Virus record (IMG/VR): IMGVR_UViG_3300042543_000303
Span: 1 to 64,000 of that record
Direction: 5' to 3' (one strand)
DNA: 64,000 nucleotides
From: a virus
Shown: in pieces, positions 50,728 to 61,600 of the stretch
Position numbering within the stretch: the stretch's first letter is position 1
Layout: every line of letters begins with the position of its first letter
Notes under the pieces: model-generated
Databases searched by the model: none
Seen by the model: the letters and a program-made list of their open reading frames with translations, nothing else
Told to the model about the DNA's origin: nothing
Program-made: the position numbers and the translations under genes

Positions 50728-52773
50728 TTAGTACTCGATAGCCGCTGCGGTCGCGCCACCGGTCGTGTCGCGGAGAGCCGCGGCAACGCCGTTGATGCTA
50801 ATCGTCGAGGTAACCTTGAGGCCCTCAACGCCGACCTTGGCAACGCCCTCGAAGGTCTCAACGAACATCTTGTAGTCGTTGGTGCCAACGAGGCTGGAGT
50901 CGCGGATGATACCGAGATCCAGGGTGCCGCCGTCGAGGAACAGGAACGTGCCCTCGGCGAACAGGTACCACGTGAATGAATCAGCGAACTCGTTGAGCGC
51001 GCCGGTGCCCTGGGCACCGTACACGTTCTGATCGAGCGAGTACGAAGCAACCACGCCGCGGGCGTTGAGGTAACCATCAACCTCGCCGTAAGCGTTGAGC
51101 AGGTTGTCACCGGGCATCGACAGCGCGAGGTCAGCAACCATCGCGTCCTTCACCCACGACGGGGCGATGAGACGGAGGGGAGCGTCGGCCTCGAGACGGT
51201 GACGCGAACGGTAGGCAACAGCGGCGCGAGCAACCTGCACGAGGAAGTCGCGGCCGAAGCCGATGAGCGACGTCGTCGTGACGGCGGTGCTAGCATCGCC
51301 AATCTTGCTGAGGATGTACTGCTCTGCCTCGCGGGCATGCTGGATCAGACCGAGCTCGTTGTGACGAGCGATCAGCTCCGGGTATGCCCGAGTGGCGAGG
51401 TTGCCGAACTGCATCTGCAGCGTAACGGCATCGGTAGCAACCGTGGTCTCAGAAGCCGCGGTCACCGTGAGGCTCGCCTTGGTTGCGGGATCCGGCGTGT
51501 TGTCCGCGTCGTTGGCTGCCGTCCACACGCCGACAGCGTTGGCGTAGTCGGTCAGAACCGGCGGGGTCACGAAACGGATGCCACCACGATCGGCCTGGAA
51601 GCGCGGGAGCGCGTCACGAACCGGACGAGAGGTGGTGCCGATGCCGAAGATCTCGTAACGGTTGACAAACGGGGCCTGATGACCGCCGGCGGCGACCAGC
51701 GCCTCGGGGCCGACCACGTTCTGAATCTTCGACCAGTTCTCCTCGGGATCCGAGGTGAGGACGCGGTCCTCAGGGAACTGAGTGGTGACGCTAGCAACAA
51801 TGTGCTGCTCACCGTCGCCGCCGTTGACACGGCGGAGTGCGTGAAGTCGCTTGGACATTGCCTCTGCGACATCGGTCATGTTGTTGAGGGGGCTGCCGGC
51901 CGTGTAACCCGGAATATCAGCGCCCGCCGTGATAGCCACGGGAGCGGCGGTGGTCCGGGAAGTCGGACGACGGTCAGCCGGAACCTCGATCTCGAGGCTG
52001 TCGCCCTCGTGGGCTGCGGCAGTCACTGGTGCCTCCGGGTTCTCTTGCGTTGTGGTGGACTCTTCAGTTGTTGAAAGCTCAGCGATTGCTTCGCTCTCAG
52101 TTGATGCCTCGGACGCCTCGGGCGCATCGGCAGCAGTGTCAGTAGTGGTCTCCTCGCTGGCGGCCAGTTCGGCCTCAACGGGAGTCTCCTCTACAGTGGT
52201 CTCCTCAGATGCAGCCTCGGCTGCCTCCTCGACGACCACGGAAGCCTCGGCAACAGCCTCGGCCTCGGTATCAACGGCAGCCTCGGCCACCGTCTCGGTC
52301 TCGACTGCAGCCTCGGCGACCGTCTCGGTCTCCGCTGCAGCGGTCTCAGTTGCATCGGTCGAAAGCTCGGAAGCCTCGTCCGCAGTTGTCGACGCCTCGG
52401 TCATCGGCTTCTTCGACTCCTCCTCGTCCATGGGAGCGGGAGCCGGCGCGGGCGCCTCGTCCTCGTCCTCGTCCATGTCCTCGGAAGCGTCGACAGAGTC
52501 GCCGTCCTCGGTCTCGGCGCCCTCGCCCTTAACGCGCATTGCAGCCTCAGCAGCTCGGTTAGCGAGCTCCTGGCCAGCAATCTCACGGCGCTTGACTTCA
52601 CCGCGCACGGTGTCAAGCATATCGGCGAGCGACGTCATCGCGTCGACTGTCTGCGGAGTAGGATCCTCCTTCTCGACCGTCTCGAATTCGCTGATGATAG
52701 CACTCTGGAGCTCAGCGAGCTGATCCTCGCCAAGCTCGGAGAGCTGATCCAGCATCTCCTTGATACGGTCCAC
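50728..52773 (-). CDS. Major capsid protein with long acidic N-terminal scaffold-like region
   Basis: 681 aa from GTG 52773 (GGAGGAGGG upstream). Residues 1-110 contain a coiled-coil (DQLSELGEDQLAELQSAI) and charged helix typical of the delta domain of HK97-type capsid proteins. Residues 100-260 are a Glu/Ala/Thr low-complexity segment. From about residue 285 the HK97 fold appears: IPGYTAGSPLNNMTDVAEAM, later PRFQADRGGIRFVTPPVLTD, and the ending DSFTWYLFAEGTFLFLDGGT-like strands followed by FVETFEGVAKVGVEGLKV. The delta-type region is presumably removed by the protease encoded upstream. Confidence 0.88.
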   Translation of the reverse strand: MDRIKEMLDQLSELGEDQLAELQSAIISEFETVEKEDPTPQTVDAMTSLADMLDTVRGEVKRREIAGQELANRAAEAAMRVKGEGAETEDGDSVDASEDMDEDEDEAPAPAPAPMDEEESKKPMTEASTTADEASELSTDATETAAAETETVAEAAVETETVAEAAVDTEAEAVAEASVVVEEAAEAASEETTVEETPVEAELAASEETTTDTAADAPEASEASTESEAIAELSTTEESTTTQENPEAPVTAAAHEGDSLEIEVPADRRPTSRTTAAPVAITAGADIPGYTAGSPLNNMTDVAEAMSKRLHALRRVNGGDGEQHIVASVTTQFPEDRVLTSDPEENWSKIQNVVGPEALVAAGGHQAPFVNRYEIFGIGTTSRPVRDALPRFQADRGGIRFVTPPVLTDYANAVGVWTAANDADNTPDPATKASLTVTAASETTVATDAVTLQMQFGNLATRAYPELIARHNELGLIQHAREAEQYILSKIGDASTAVTTTSLIGFGRDFLVQVARAAVAYRSRHRLEADAPLRLIAPSWVKDAMVADLALSMPGDNLLNAYGEVDGYLNARGVVASYSLDQNVYGAQGTGALNEFADSFTWYLFAEGTFLFLDGGTLDLGIIRDSSLVGTNDYKMFVETFEGVAKVGVEGLKVTSTISINGVAAALRDTTGGATAAAIEY

Positions 52774-52796
52774 TGTCCCTCCTCCGGGCCAGTCAT

Positions 52797-52822
52797 GACG
52801 AACGAGACATGATTCGTTCGTC
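52797..52822. promoter_or_regulatory. Perfect inverted repeat before the major capsid gene
   Basis: GACGAACGA (52797-52805) and TCGTTCGTC (52814-52822) pair over 9 bp around an 8-base loop. It stands 24 bases before the GTG start on the minus strand without a U-tract, so an operator or mRNA leader hairpin is more likely than a terminator. The 128-base gap has no other gene; TTGACT at about 52838 could be a -35 box. Confidence 0.55.
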
Positions 52823-52901
52823 TCGCTTATCAGTCAAGGCTGAGGGACTTCAACGCATTCGCGCGGAGGCACTCCACCCAGGACTGAATATTACATGGTT
52901 T

Positions 52902-55900
52902 TTACGTCAGCAAGCGAAGAAGCTTGCTTAGTTCACTTGAGATTTCAGATTGGTTCATAAAGTCCCCGCCGCCCTTGTAACTCTCGAGAACCTTTGTTGC
53001 TTCCGCCGCATCTTCATCGCCGATCTTGTCGGCGACACGAATAATCATGTCCTCGATCAGATCCTTTAGTGCGGGGGGAAGATCACTATAGCGAACCTTG
53101 GCAGCATCCTGCCCGAACGGCAAAGGAAGATTGGCGACAACGCGCCCAAGTTCCGCCGCGGTCGCTCTTACATTCTCAAGAGCGCGCGGATTAAGCGCGC
53201 CGGTGTCGATACGGTCAATCATGTCGATCAACTCACCGGCAGAGCCTGCCGCCTGCTCATAGTCGCCGGCGTTCTCGTTATTCTCGGCCTCTTCGATCTT
53301 CTCAATGATATTGGTAAGACCAGAATCTCCGATATTCTGCTTGAGTCGCGCTAGCACTCGACGAAACCGCCCACTATCGTCCCGCGGCTGAGTTTCAGGG
53401 GTGTACCTACCCCGCTCATCGACGCTTTCACCTACCGCGGGGACCATTTCTTCAGCCTCGACGGCTACCGCTAGAGCCCCAGTGGCAGTTAGACTCGCGA
53501 TACGCAACCGCATTTCATCGAGCGTCTCATCGATCTCAAACGTGCCCATGCTCTTCCACTTCTCAGGGATGAGATCCGGGCGATCGAGTTGGCGCGCGCG
53601 CTTCATAATGTGGCGACGAATCTGCGCGCGCTTCGACTTCTTGCCTCGGCCGTACGCTTGAATAGAATCTTTAAGAGAGTCGATGTTGCCGATCGGGTAC
53701 GACCCGTCTGGGAGCGCCTTGCCCTCCTTGGCCATCTTCATGCGGTACGCGGTGCTGTCGCCGAAGCCGTCGTCATAGCTCGGCTCGCCCTTGACGCGAA
53801 GAGTGAGCTCAGACATTCGTGAGCGCAGGCGCCCCTCCTGCTCGGCCTTGGCCGCCGCGAAGGTCTCCTTGATCGGGTCAATCTTGGCAGAAAGTTCCGC
53901 TTGCTCCAACTGCTCTAGTTTCTCGACACGAGACGCAAGATCTGCCATCGGGTCAGACTTAAGCTTGGCAAGGACGCTCGCGCCGGCAGCGACAAGCGCC
54001 ATTACCTGACCGGACGCGACACGGGCACGAGCGATCGGGAATCCTGGAACATTCACCTGGCAAACTGCGACCAGCTCAAGGTTGCCCTTGATCGGCCGCC
54101 AGTCCCCTGACGGTGCTGAGGCGCGTAGCGCGCGAACTTGCTCCGGTGTTACGCCAGGGCGAAGCGCGCCAGCGACCCAGATCCCAAACCGATCCTCGCC
54201 CGCGTGAACATCAGCAATTGCGGACGCGGTGTCATCGTAGTGACGAACCGCCTGTTCCGCGCTTGCCTCAAGAGCAGCGTGGCCGCCAGCAAGCGTTAGC
54301 TGGCCGACTGGAATATCCTCGCCGTTCTCCGCGCGAAGCACACCCGTGTGGAAGTAGGCGTACCTGCTCTTGCTACGCGGAGGGCGGGTGCCAAAGGCCA
54401 TTCCAATGTGATCAACGTGCCAGGCGGCAATGTGCCCAAAGACGCGCCCGTCATCCGTCACGGTAAGCGCCGCTGGCTTATCGAGCTCCGGGTTGTCGAA
54501 CCACTCGCGAGGGGGAACAACCGGAATAGCTCCGGCAATCATGCCGCAGGCGACAATGGCCGCTGCCTCGCTCGGGTCAACCTGCTCGACGTAGACTCCG
54601 TCGGGGATCACGTCGCCCTCCTCTTCAGTAGCCTGCTCGGGCTGCTCATTTTCATCCTCTATGAGTTGGATGCTGCATTCCTGGAACGCAGGCTTAGGTA
54701 CAAGGGTAACTGCCATCACTCGGGCCTTGTGGATCCGAATCTTGTCTCCACCGATTCGGTCCTCGCTATCATCGCCAGCCTCGGACTGCCCATGCTTAGC
54801 CTCGAACTGGTCAAGGTCGGCGGATACACCGCGGATAAAGCCCTCGCGAACAAGGCGCTCGGCCTCGCGGCCGTACGCACCGGTGTCAAACACTCCGTAG
54901 GCGTTTCCAATGCCATTTTCGACGCGCTCCATCGTGTCAATGCGACCGACCACGACAGAGCCTTCGTGCCCATCGGCTGTCTTGATCTGCCACATTAGCG
55001 GGAGTGGTAGATCTCGCACTCCAATTGAGTCAGGTTCGAAGCTGCGCCCGTCACCAGACTCCATATCCTCTGGAATCACCAACGGAATGCAGAACTTAGC
55101 GCCATCCGCTCGCTGCGCGCCGCCAGCCATAAGCACTCGATCCTTCGCTGCTCGAGCCTGCGCGCTTAGCGCAGTCGTGAACGTGACCTCGTCTTCGGTA
55201 TGAATAACGTCAGTCGAGAACATACCCTTGTTGCGGCCGTACATCTGGCGATGCAGCTTGTCGCCCGTCCAGAGACCGGTAGCCTCCTTGTGACGAAGAG
55301 CGCAGTACCCCTTTGCGCGGGGTCCCATATACTTGGCAAGGTAGCGCACACAGCGCGTCCAGTCGCCGGGAGTATTCCAGCGAATCTTCGCCGCGCCCTT
55401 GCCGTGCAGCCAGTAGCGGCGGAGCTTCTCGGCATTACCACGATTACGGTCGAGACCGCCCGCGGAAACCAATGCAGCAATCTCGCCCTTTGGTCCCCAC
55501 AATGGCATCAACATCGCGTCGCGCATTTGCTCGAGCGCTGCGGTCAGTGCTGCGTCGCCGTCAACTTGCTTAAGCACGTCGTCAAGCGTCGGGTCGTCAA
55601 GAACGATGACGGGAGGCGGCGTCGGAGAATTAAGATCGCGCAGGATCTTCTCGTCCGCTACCCACTCGCCATTCAAACGCTTAAATGTTGCAGGCTCGAG
55701 TGACGTCGAAGTGGCGGGAACAAGTGAAACGAGCTCCATAACCGCACGCGGGTCGTCCGCGGCAACGATCGCCATATACAGCGGCGCGACGTCAGATGTC
55801 TCCGGAGTGAGCGCCTTGCCTTCCTTGGCCGGAGCCTTCTTCTCGTCCGTGTTCTTATCTGGCTCGCCGGACGCGTACACAGCCTTGCGGGACTTCTTAT

Positions 55901-57611
55901 CCTCGATAATTTCCGGGTCGTTCAGAATTGGGTTGTACCAGCTCCGGTTCGGGTAAACGTGCTTCTTACCTTTGCCCTTGTGCCGCTCGTCGAGCCAATC
56001 GCGCAGCATTGGGTGGTTATACGCATTCTGAACCTTCTGCGGCTCGTACCCGGAATCCTTTATCTTCGGGTCATCGTAGTAGCGCGTCTCGTCACCGTCA
56101 ATCTGCTCTTCAACGCGGTTCTCGTCGTACGTCTTTCGCTGATCCGATACCCATGACGGCCAGTCGGACAGTAGAAGCCGCAGATCGTTTGAGGTAAGCG
56201 GCGGTAGACGATTTGGGAGCGACGCGACAGGCTGATCAATTGGCGCGCGAGGCTCGGCAACGATCCCGCGGAGATCAAGAGGCGAGTCGTCGATAATCTG
56301 AGGCCGCTGGGTAGGAGGCGGCGCGCCTTCCTCGTCCGTCGGACCAGTCTGTGACGCTGGGACGGTCGCCGATGAGCCATCGTCAAACTTAACCGTGACG
56401 GTCTTGTCGGCAGGGTTGATCGACGAGATGTTGCCAGAACGCCCGGACGTGTCGCCAGTGATCGTGACGCGCGAACCATTCTTCGCGAAACGCCCTGTGC
56501 GATCACGCACCTGTTGACTAGCCTTCTTGCTGCGCTCCTCTGGCGTGTAGTTGCCGTCGCCATCCGAGACCTTGATGTCTGTTTCGCCGGCCGCGGTTAC
56601 AGTGACAAGATCAGCGAGCTCCCAGTCAACCTCAGGCATGGCGTTCTCGACGAGAGTTGCCTCGTCAGCGTCAAGGTCATACACCGAAACCGGAGTGAAC
56701 GGGTTCTGCTGCAAATGCGCCGAGACGGTGACAGCCGCGATGGGGTCGATGACAACGTGCATTTTCTCGCAGCGGTCATACGGGTCGTCGAGCATGCGGT
56801 CATAGCCGAGCGGGTCGCCGTCAACTGTGGCGAATCGCGTCCAGCAGCCGTCGTCCCAGAGAAGAACGTCACCGGCCTCGTTCACCATATAGAGACGGTC
56901 GATACCAGTGCCGTCGAGGCGCACGCGTGCAACAAACTCTGGTGCTGCATCTTCGTCGAGCTCAAATGCGAGCTTGAACGGATCAACGTCGGCGTCATAG
57001 CTCGTTGCCAGCTCGTACTCCGAGCCGTCGCCAAACAAATCAACGCCTGGGTAGCCGCCAGACGTCAGCGCGCGCTTGTTCTCGCGCTCGACGATCGCCT
57101 TCGACCAGCGCCACGCCGCGTCACCACCCCACAACGCCCAGGCAATGCGCCCGCGCGACGGAAAACCGTCTTCACCAGGCTCGTAGCCCTTCGCCTTCTT
57201 ATCAATTTCATGACGAGGAAAGTACTTTGCGATGTGGCGAATCTTCTCAATACCAATCTGACCGCCTCGCGCAAGAGTACGCGCCGTGTTCATACCCACC
57301 GGGGTACCACCGCGCTTAAACTCCTTGCGCCACTCCAGCGCGCGCTTAGCCTCGGCTTGCACGCCCTTCGGAATCGTGTACATGCGCCCGGAAGCGGTCA
57401 ACACGCGAATATCGAGACTCGAAACAGCGCTCGAGGCAAGGTCAAACGTCGCAGGCAAAGCGGAAAGCTCGTCGGACGACCAGCTCTCACGCGCACGAAA
57501 CTCCGCCGCGCTTCCGCTCGCGACAACAGTGTTCGTGCTCTCGTCAACAATAGCTGCGGCATCGTCATCCGCGAAGAGAAGACGTGAACCATTGCGCCCA
57601 ACGAGTTCCAT
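52902..57611 (-). CDS. Giant capsid maturation protease fusion
   Basis: 1569 aa, starting one base after the preceding gene. Ordered blocks: residues about 70-170, YTIPKGVQAEAKRALEW to IAWALWGGDAAWRW, a domain seen at the start of other actinophage capsid proteins; a disordered region; RYWLHGKGAAKIRWNTPGD to GYCALRHKEATG (about 720-790); the S78-like protease core with VLMAGG, GFIRGVSADLD and RIHKARVMAVTLVPKPAF (about 835-1000); a domain with GHIAAWHVDHIGM (about 1070-1190); a DUF6582-like segment (MAKEGKALPDGSYPI to RRHIMKRARQLDRPDLIPEKW, about 1260-1340); an acidic helical end. It would cleave the scaffold-like part of the capsid protein. A fusion of this size is unusual. Confidence 0.8.
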   Translation of the reverse strand: MELVGRNGSRLLFADDDAAAIVDESTNTVVASGSAAEFRARESWSSDELSALPATFDLASSAVSSLDIRVLTASGRMYTIPKGVQAEAKRALEWRKEFKRGGTPVGMNTARTLARGGQIGIEKIRHIAKYFPRHEIDKKAKGYEPGEDGFPSRGRIAWALWGGDAAWRWSKAIVERENKRALTSGGYPGVDLFGDGSEYELATSYDADVDPFKLAFELDEDAAPEFVARVRLDGTGIDRLYMVNEAGDVLLWDDGCWTRFATVDGDPLGYDRMLDDPYDRCEKMHVVIDPIAAVTVSAHLQQNPFTPVSVYDLDADEATLVENAMPEVDWELADLVTVTAAGETDIKVSDGDGNYTPEERSKKASQQVRDRTGRFAKNGSRVTITGDTSGRSGNISSINPADKTVTVKFDDGSSATVPASQTGPTDEEGAPPPTQRPQIIDDSPLDLRGIVAEPRAPIDQPVASLPNRLPPLTSNDLRLLLSDWPSWVSDQRKTYDENRVEEQIDGDETRYYDDPKIKDSGYEPQKVQNAYNHPMLRDWLDERHKGKGKKHVYPNRSWYNPILNDPEIIEDKKSRKAVYASGEPDKNTDEKKAPAKEGKALTPETSDVAPLYMAIVAADDPRAVMELVSLVPATSTSLEPATFKRLNGEWVADEKILRDLNSPTPPPVIVLDDPTLDDVLKQVDGDAALTAALEQMRDAMLMPLWGPKGEIAALVSAGGLDRNRGNAEKLRRYWLHGKGAAKIRWNTPGDWTRCVRYLAKYMGPRAKGYCALRHKEATGLWTGDKLHRQMYGRNKGMFSTDVIHTEDEVTFTTALSAQARAAKDRVLMAGGAQRADGAKFCIPLVIPEDMESGDGRSFEPDSIGVRDLPLPLMWQIKTADGHEGSVVVGRIDTMERVENGIGNAYGVFDTGAYGREAERLVREGFIRGVSADLDQFEAKHGQSEAGDDSEDRIGGDKIRIHKARVMAVTLVPKPAFQECSIQLIEDENEQPEQATEEEGDVIPDGVYVEQVDPSEAAAIVACGMIAGAIPVVPPREWFDNPELDKPAALTVTDDGRVFGHIAAWHVDHIGMAFGTRPPRSKSRYAYFHTGVLRAENGEDIPVGQLTLAGGHAALEASAEQAVRHYDDTASAIADVHAGEDRFGIWVAGALRPGVTPEQVRALRASAPSGDWRPIKGNLELVAVCQVNVPGFPIARARVASGQVMALVAAGASVLAKLKSDPMADLASRVEKLEQLEQAELSAKIDPIKETFAAAKAEQEGRLRSRMSELTLRVKGEPSYDDGFGDSTAYRMKMAKEGKALPDGSYPIGNIDSLKDSIQAYGRGKKSKRAQIRRHIMKRARQLDRPDLIPEKWKSMGTFEIDETLDEMRLRIASLTATGALAVAVEAEEMVPAVGESVDERGRYTPETQPRDDSGRFRRVLARLKQNIGDSGLTNIIEKIEEAENNENAGDYEQAAGSAGELIDMIDRIDTGALNPRALENVRATAAELGRVVANLPLPFGQDAAKVRYSDLPPALKDLIEDMIIRVADKIGDEDAAEATKVLESYKGGGDFMNQSEISSELSKLLRLLT

Positions 57612-57612
57612 G

Positions 57613-58659
57613 CTAGTCAGCCTTCTCCTCTGTCACGGGACCACCTGCAACCCACGCGCGGCACGTTCTTGCCGCCGCGCACTTAAAGTCAAACGCTTCG
57701 CAGTAGCCAAGCTCGCCAGCTTCATCAATCGCGTCAAACTCGTCCGCGTCATCGGTAAGACCAGACGCGATGCAGTCCTTCATACGCGGAGTGATCACGA
57801 ACACGGCGCAGTTACCGCAGCGCTGCTTCTTAGCCTCGTCCGGGCGCACCTGCCACTCGCTGGCAAGAGCCGCCCAGTACTCGTCGTTCGGCTCCGCTGG
57901 GTTCAACGGGCCGTACATCGCTGTCTGAATCGCGTTCTGCCGATTCTTTAGATTCAGGCCAATATCCCGGGTCGCGGGCGGGCAGGCGCCAGCGGCAGCC
58001 GCGGTAAGACCTTCCTGCACGTCCTCGTACTTCTTAACCTCGGCGAACGTCAGCTCGTCGTCATCGGAGAGCTTGGCCCAGGCTTTGATAATTTCCGGCT
58101 TGACGTCGATGACCTGTAGCCCGTCAAGCGACTCGTCATCGGCTGGAAGCTTAAACCACCCGTCACCTTCGCGCAGATAGATGCCATCAGCGCCGCTGTA
58201 GATTAGATCCTGAACTTCCTGAGTGTCAGGGTCAACCGTTACGAACAGCGACTCGTCCGCCGCGGGCGCATCCGGGCTGAACGCCATTGCTACCTCCAAG
58301 TCGATGCTTCTCTCGATTGCCTCGGCGGGAACCTCAGCGGCCAGAGAAGATGCCCACAGGCCATCGGAATCTTCAACTGCTCGTATCGTATAGATCCTAC
58401 CAAGACTCGAGAACGTTATAGCTCCAGTTTTAGGGTCAATGTCAACCGAATCACGCGAATCTACCGGGTACTGGCGCGCAACTCCGTCGTACCCGCCGAC
58501 GTAGACATACGTGATCCCGTCCTGCTCAACAACTATCCGTGGAGAGTACGCTACTCGGTGGACAACCTGACCCTCGTCCTCGCTATCCAGAACCGCCGGA
58601 CCCCAGGCAAGATACCCCTGGTCTTTAACCTCGTCAGGTGCCTGTCGTAGTTTACGCAC
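57613..58659 (-). CDS. Virion-region protein with a C-terminal Cys-rich domain
   Basis: 348 aa, GTG start at 58659 with GGGAGAA seven bases before; an ATG nearby is out of frame. Residues 1-120 are beta-rich (GQVVHRVAYSPRIVVEQDGI). The last 90 residues hold about seven cysteines (RCGNCAVFVITPRMKDCIAS, GYCEAFDFKCAAARTC), like Cys-rich or small iron-sulfur-type domains seen in phage structural genes. The YSGADGIYLREGDGWFKLP segment resembles MVNEAGDVLLWDDGCWTRFA in the protease fusion, hinting at a shared module. Function unknown. Confidence 0.65.
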   Translation of the reverse strand: MRKLRQAPDEVKDQGYLAWGPAVLDSEDEGQVVHRVAYSPRIVVEQDGITYVYVGGYDGVARQYPVDSRDSVDIDPKTGAITFSSLGRIYTIRAVEDSDGLWASSLAAEVPAEAIERSIDLEVAMAFSPDAPAADESLFVTVDPDTQEVQDLIYSGADGIYLREGDGWFKLPADDESLDGLQVIDVKPEIIKAWAKLSDDDELTFAEVKKYEDVQEGLTAAAAGACPPATRDIGLNLKNRQNAIQTAMYGPLNPAEPNDEYWAALASEWQVRPDEAKKQRCGNCAVFVITPRMKDCIASGLTDDADEFDAIDEAGELGYCEAFDFKCAAARTCRAWVAGGPVTEEKAD

Positions 58660-58670
58660 GTCATTCTCCC

Positions 58671-61600
58671 TTAGCTAATCTTGTCCATGGCGGCCTTGAG
58701 CTTCGCGCGCTCCTCAGGTGAAATATCAGGCAGATCCTCGCCCTTGGAGATAAAGATCTGCTCGATCGGGATGCCTCCGAGAGAGAAGATCCCGCGGGCT
58801 TTCAAGGCAGCGATTAGATCATCGCGCATACGAGCCTCGGGGATGAGCACATGGTCGAGGTCAGACCAGTCAAGACGATGCTTGAGCATCAGCTCATACG
58901 TGTACGGAGTAATGTTTTTGATGATGTCAGCCGTGTTGGAGCGCTTTCCGAACTTGTCGTTTTGGTTCGCGTACATATCCAGGCGCTCGAACACAGCCTC
59001 GGGCCTAAACACGATGCGAGGTCCGGAATTATACGAGTCCGAATACACTGTCGTGTCCGGGCGATAGCCCTTCGGAGCAGTAAACACGTAGTCAGCTCCG
59101 CCAGTCACGGCATCACTGGTAGACGACATTCCGTTGCGGCCAATACCCTCAGTCCAGCGCGTTGTCGTCGACAGCAGACCGTCATGCGGGCTGCCGAACA
59201 GCTCCAGGTAGTACTCAAGCCACGCCGCGCGGCGCTCATCCTCTGGCCCGCTATAGAGCAGCTTCCCTGTCGCCGTTTCCGACGGCGGAGTAATTGAATG
59301 AAGAATCGCCTTAACACCAGTAGCCTTAGCGATTTTCTCAGCAACCTCGGGAGGAAGCCTGTACTCAATGCGCCCGTCCGCTCCAGACACGACGCGAATG
59401 TCTTCTAACGCAAAACCCCACTTCTTGTAGATCTCCTCAAGCTTAGCTTCGCGCGCCGGGCCGGAAAGATTCTTAGTCGGGTTAGTCTCCTTGCCGAACA
59501 GGCTAAGCACACGATTCTCAATCAGTACCCGTGCATCTTCCTGAACGGCCGGACGCGCATCGCGCACGCCTGCCGCGGTCATTACCTTGGCGATGTCATC
59601 CTCGGTAGCGTTACCGGGGAGAACCACCTGCACAAGATTATGGAACGCCTTAGGGCCGCTCGATGACGGGTTAGCCCCGTCGCTCGTGTTTGCCCGGTGC
59701 AAGATAACCGTAGCGGGGCCGCTATCCGTGTCGACAGTGAACTCGTACGTTCGACCGTACCCGTTCTTGTACGCCGAGTCCGGCGCAATGCGCATCAGCC
59801 CGTCCTGATCACGACGGAGCTTACGGATTCTCAACTCCGTGCTCTTTACATCCGGATCGCCAAACACCTTCTTAGCCAAAACGGCACCGGCCCAGCTGGT
59901 CAGACGATACTTGAGCATGAGCTTCTCGTCGCCGCCCTGATCGAGCACACGAGTGACGCGCACATCCAAGTCTTCAACATCACCCGCGTCAGTCGCAACA
60001 GATGCACCTCGAGTTGCGGAGTCGGCGTCTTGACGAACATAGTCAATTGCTCCGCTCATTGACTTCACGTCTTCAAAGTTTGACTGATTCCAAGACTGCG
60101 GCTCATCGACGACAACCGCGGGCGCACCAGTCTGAATCGGCTTGCTTGACTTCTTAGGAGTGTTGCTCTTCGCGACCGGCATGTCACCAGTGCCAGACAC
60201 GACAACCTTCTTGATCGAGCGAGCCTTCTTGGTCTCGTCCGGGAACTTCACGTCGACGTATGTCCCGTTCGGCTGCAGCTTGACGACAGTACCCTCGTTG
60301 CCCTGCGCGTCAGTAACCTTCGCGCCGACCCAGATCGGGTTGCCATTTGCGTCAGGCAGCGTGGGCGCGCCTGGCGGAGGAGTAGGCACGTCGACTGCCT
60401 CCGCAGCAGCGGGCGGCGCCTCTGGCTCAGATACGTCAGCCTCGGGCTCGCTGTCGTTGTTGTCATCCTTGAACGACGTGTAGTGCTCACCGGAGACCGG
60501 GCCGATCTTCTCGAGGCCACCGTAGATTGATGCAAGCGCGTCATCAAGCGTGCCAACGCCCATTCCGGGCTTTAGTGTAATCGACCATGACTTATCGTCA
60601 CCGTTGTAGCGATAGCCAGCCTTCTTCAGCGCGTCCTTAATCGGGAAGGTCTTACCCTTCACGGTCAGAGTGACACCGGCTACCTTACCGGTGTACTTGC
60701 CCCCGACGTTGTAGTCGCTAACAAGATCGCCCTTGATGCTGTATTCGACTCCGTCACCGACTGTGCCCGAGTAGTCGATCGCTTCGAGCGCACTCTTTGG
60801 CACGGACTTGACTACGCTGCCTGGCGTCTCCATATTTGGCAGCTTGAGATCGAGAGAATCCGCAGCAGTAGGTTCACTTGCGACAGGCTCCGGCTCCGGC
60901 GTTTCTTCAATCTCTGGAGCCGCAGGCTCTGGGGCCGCAGGCGTTGGCATCGTCGGAGCATTGTCCTTGGGCTCTGGAACCGACCAGCCCTTGTCCTCGA
61001 GCACGGAGATCAAGGCGCTTACGCTGATCGGAGTTTCGTACCCTCCGGGAGGAGCGATGTCGACAACGGAGTCGCCGCTGTACATTGCCTCGTAGATATT
61101 CCAGCGCTGATCCTTAGCCAGGTCAAAGATATCGGCATTCGAGTATTTACCGTTTTCACCGTCGGCCAGTGATTCTGCGATGTCCGCGTAGGCCGCACTA
61201 ATCGGCATACGCTCGTACTCGTACGCGGCCTTCGGCCCATTCAGCACAACGTCGGACACGATCGCGTCGATGTCGTCACGCCCATCGCTTGTTAGACCGT
61301 CGCGTATCGCAGGAAGTAGCGCGCTTGGGATGAAAACCGATTCTGGATTCTTATCGTAGTACGCGGGATGCCGAAGTCGCAGATAGTTGTACATGTCCAC
61401 GGCAGGCTCAATACCAAGGGCATCAGCGATAGCGTCCACGCCAACCCCTCCCTGCAGGACGGGCTCGAGAGCCATGAGCGCATCGATCTTGCTCTGGAAC
61501 GTGGAAGTGTCCTCAGGCTCCCCCGGGGAAGGCGCTTCAGGCGCTTCAGGCGCTTCAGGCTCAGAAGCTGGAGACTCGTCAGAGTCTGTCAGAATCTCAA

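Noticed and set aside
51929-52723. Long plus-strand open frame of 264 codons
   Set aside because: It mirrors the Glu/Ala/Thr low-complexity part of the major capsid gene; Ser/Ala composition is an antisense effect and there is no start signal.
56514-57587. 357-codon plus-strand frame opposite the capsid protease fusion
   Set aside because: Antisense shadow of a gene with clear domains; composition is that of a reversed frame.
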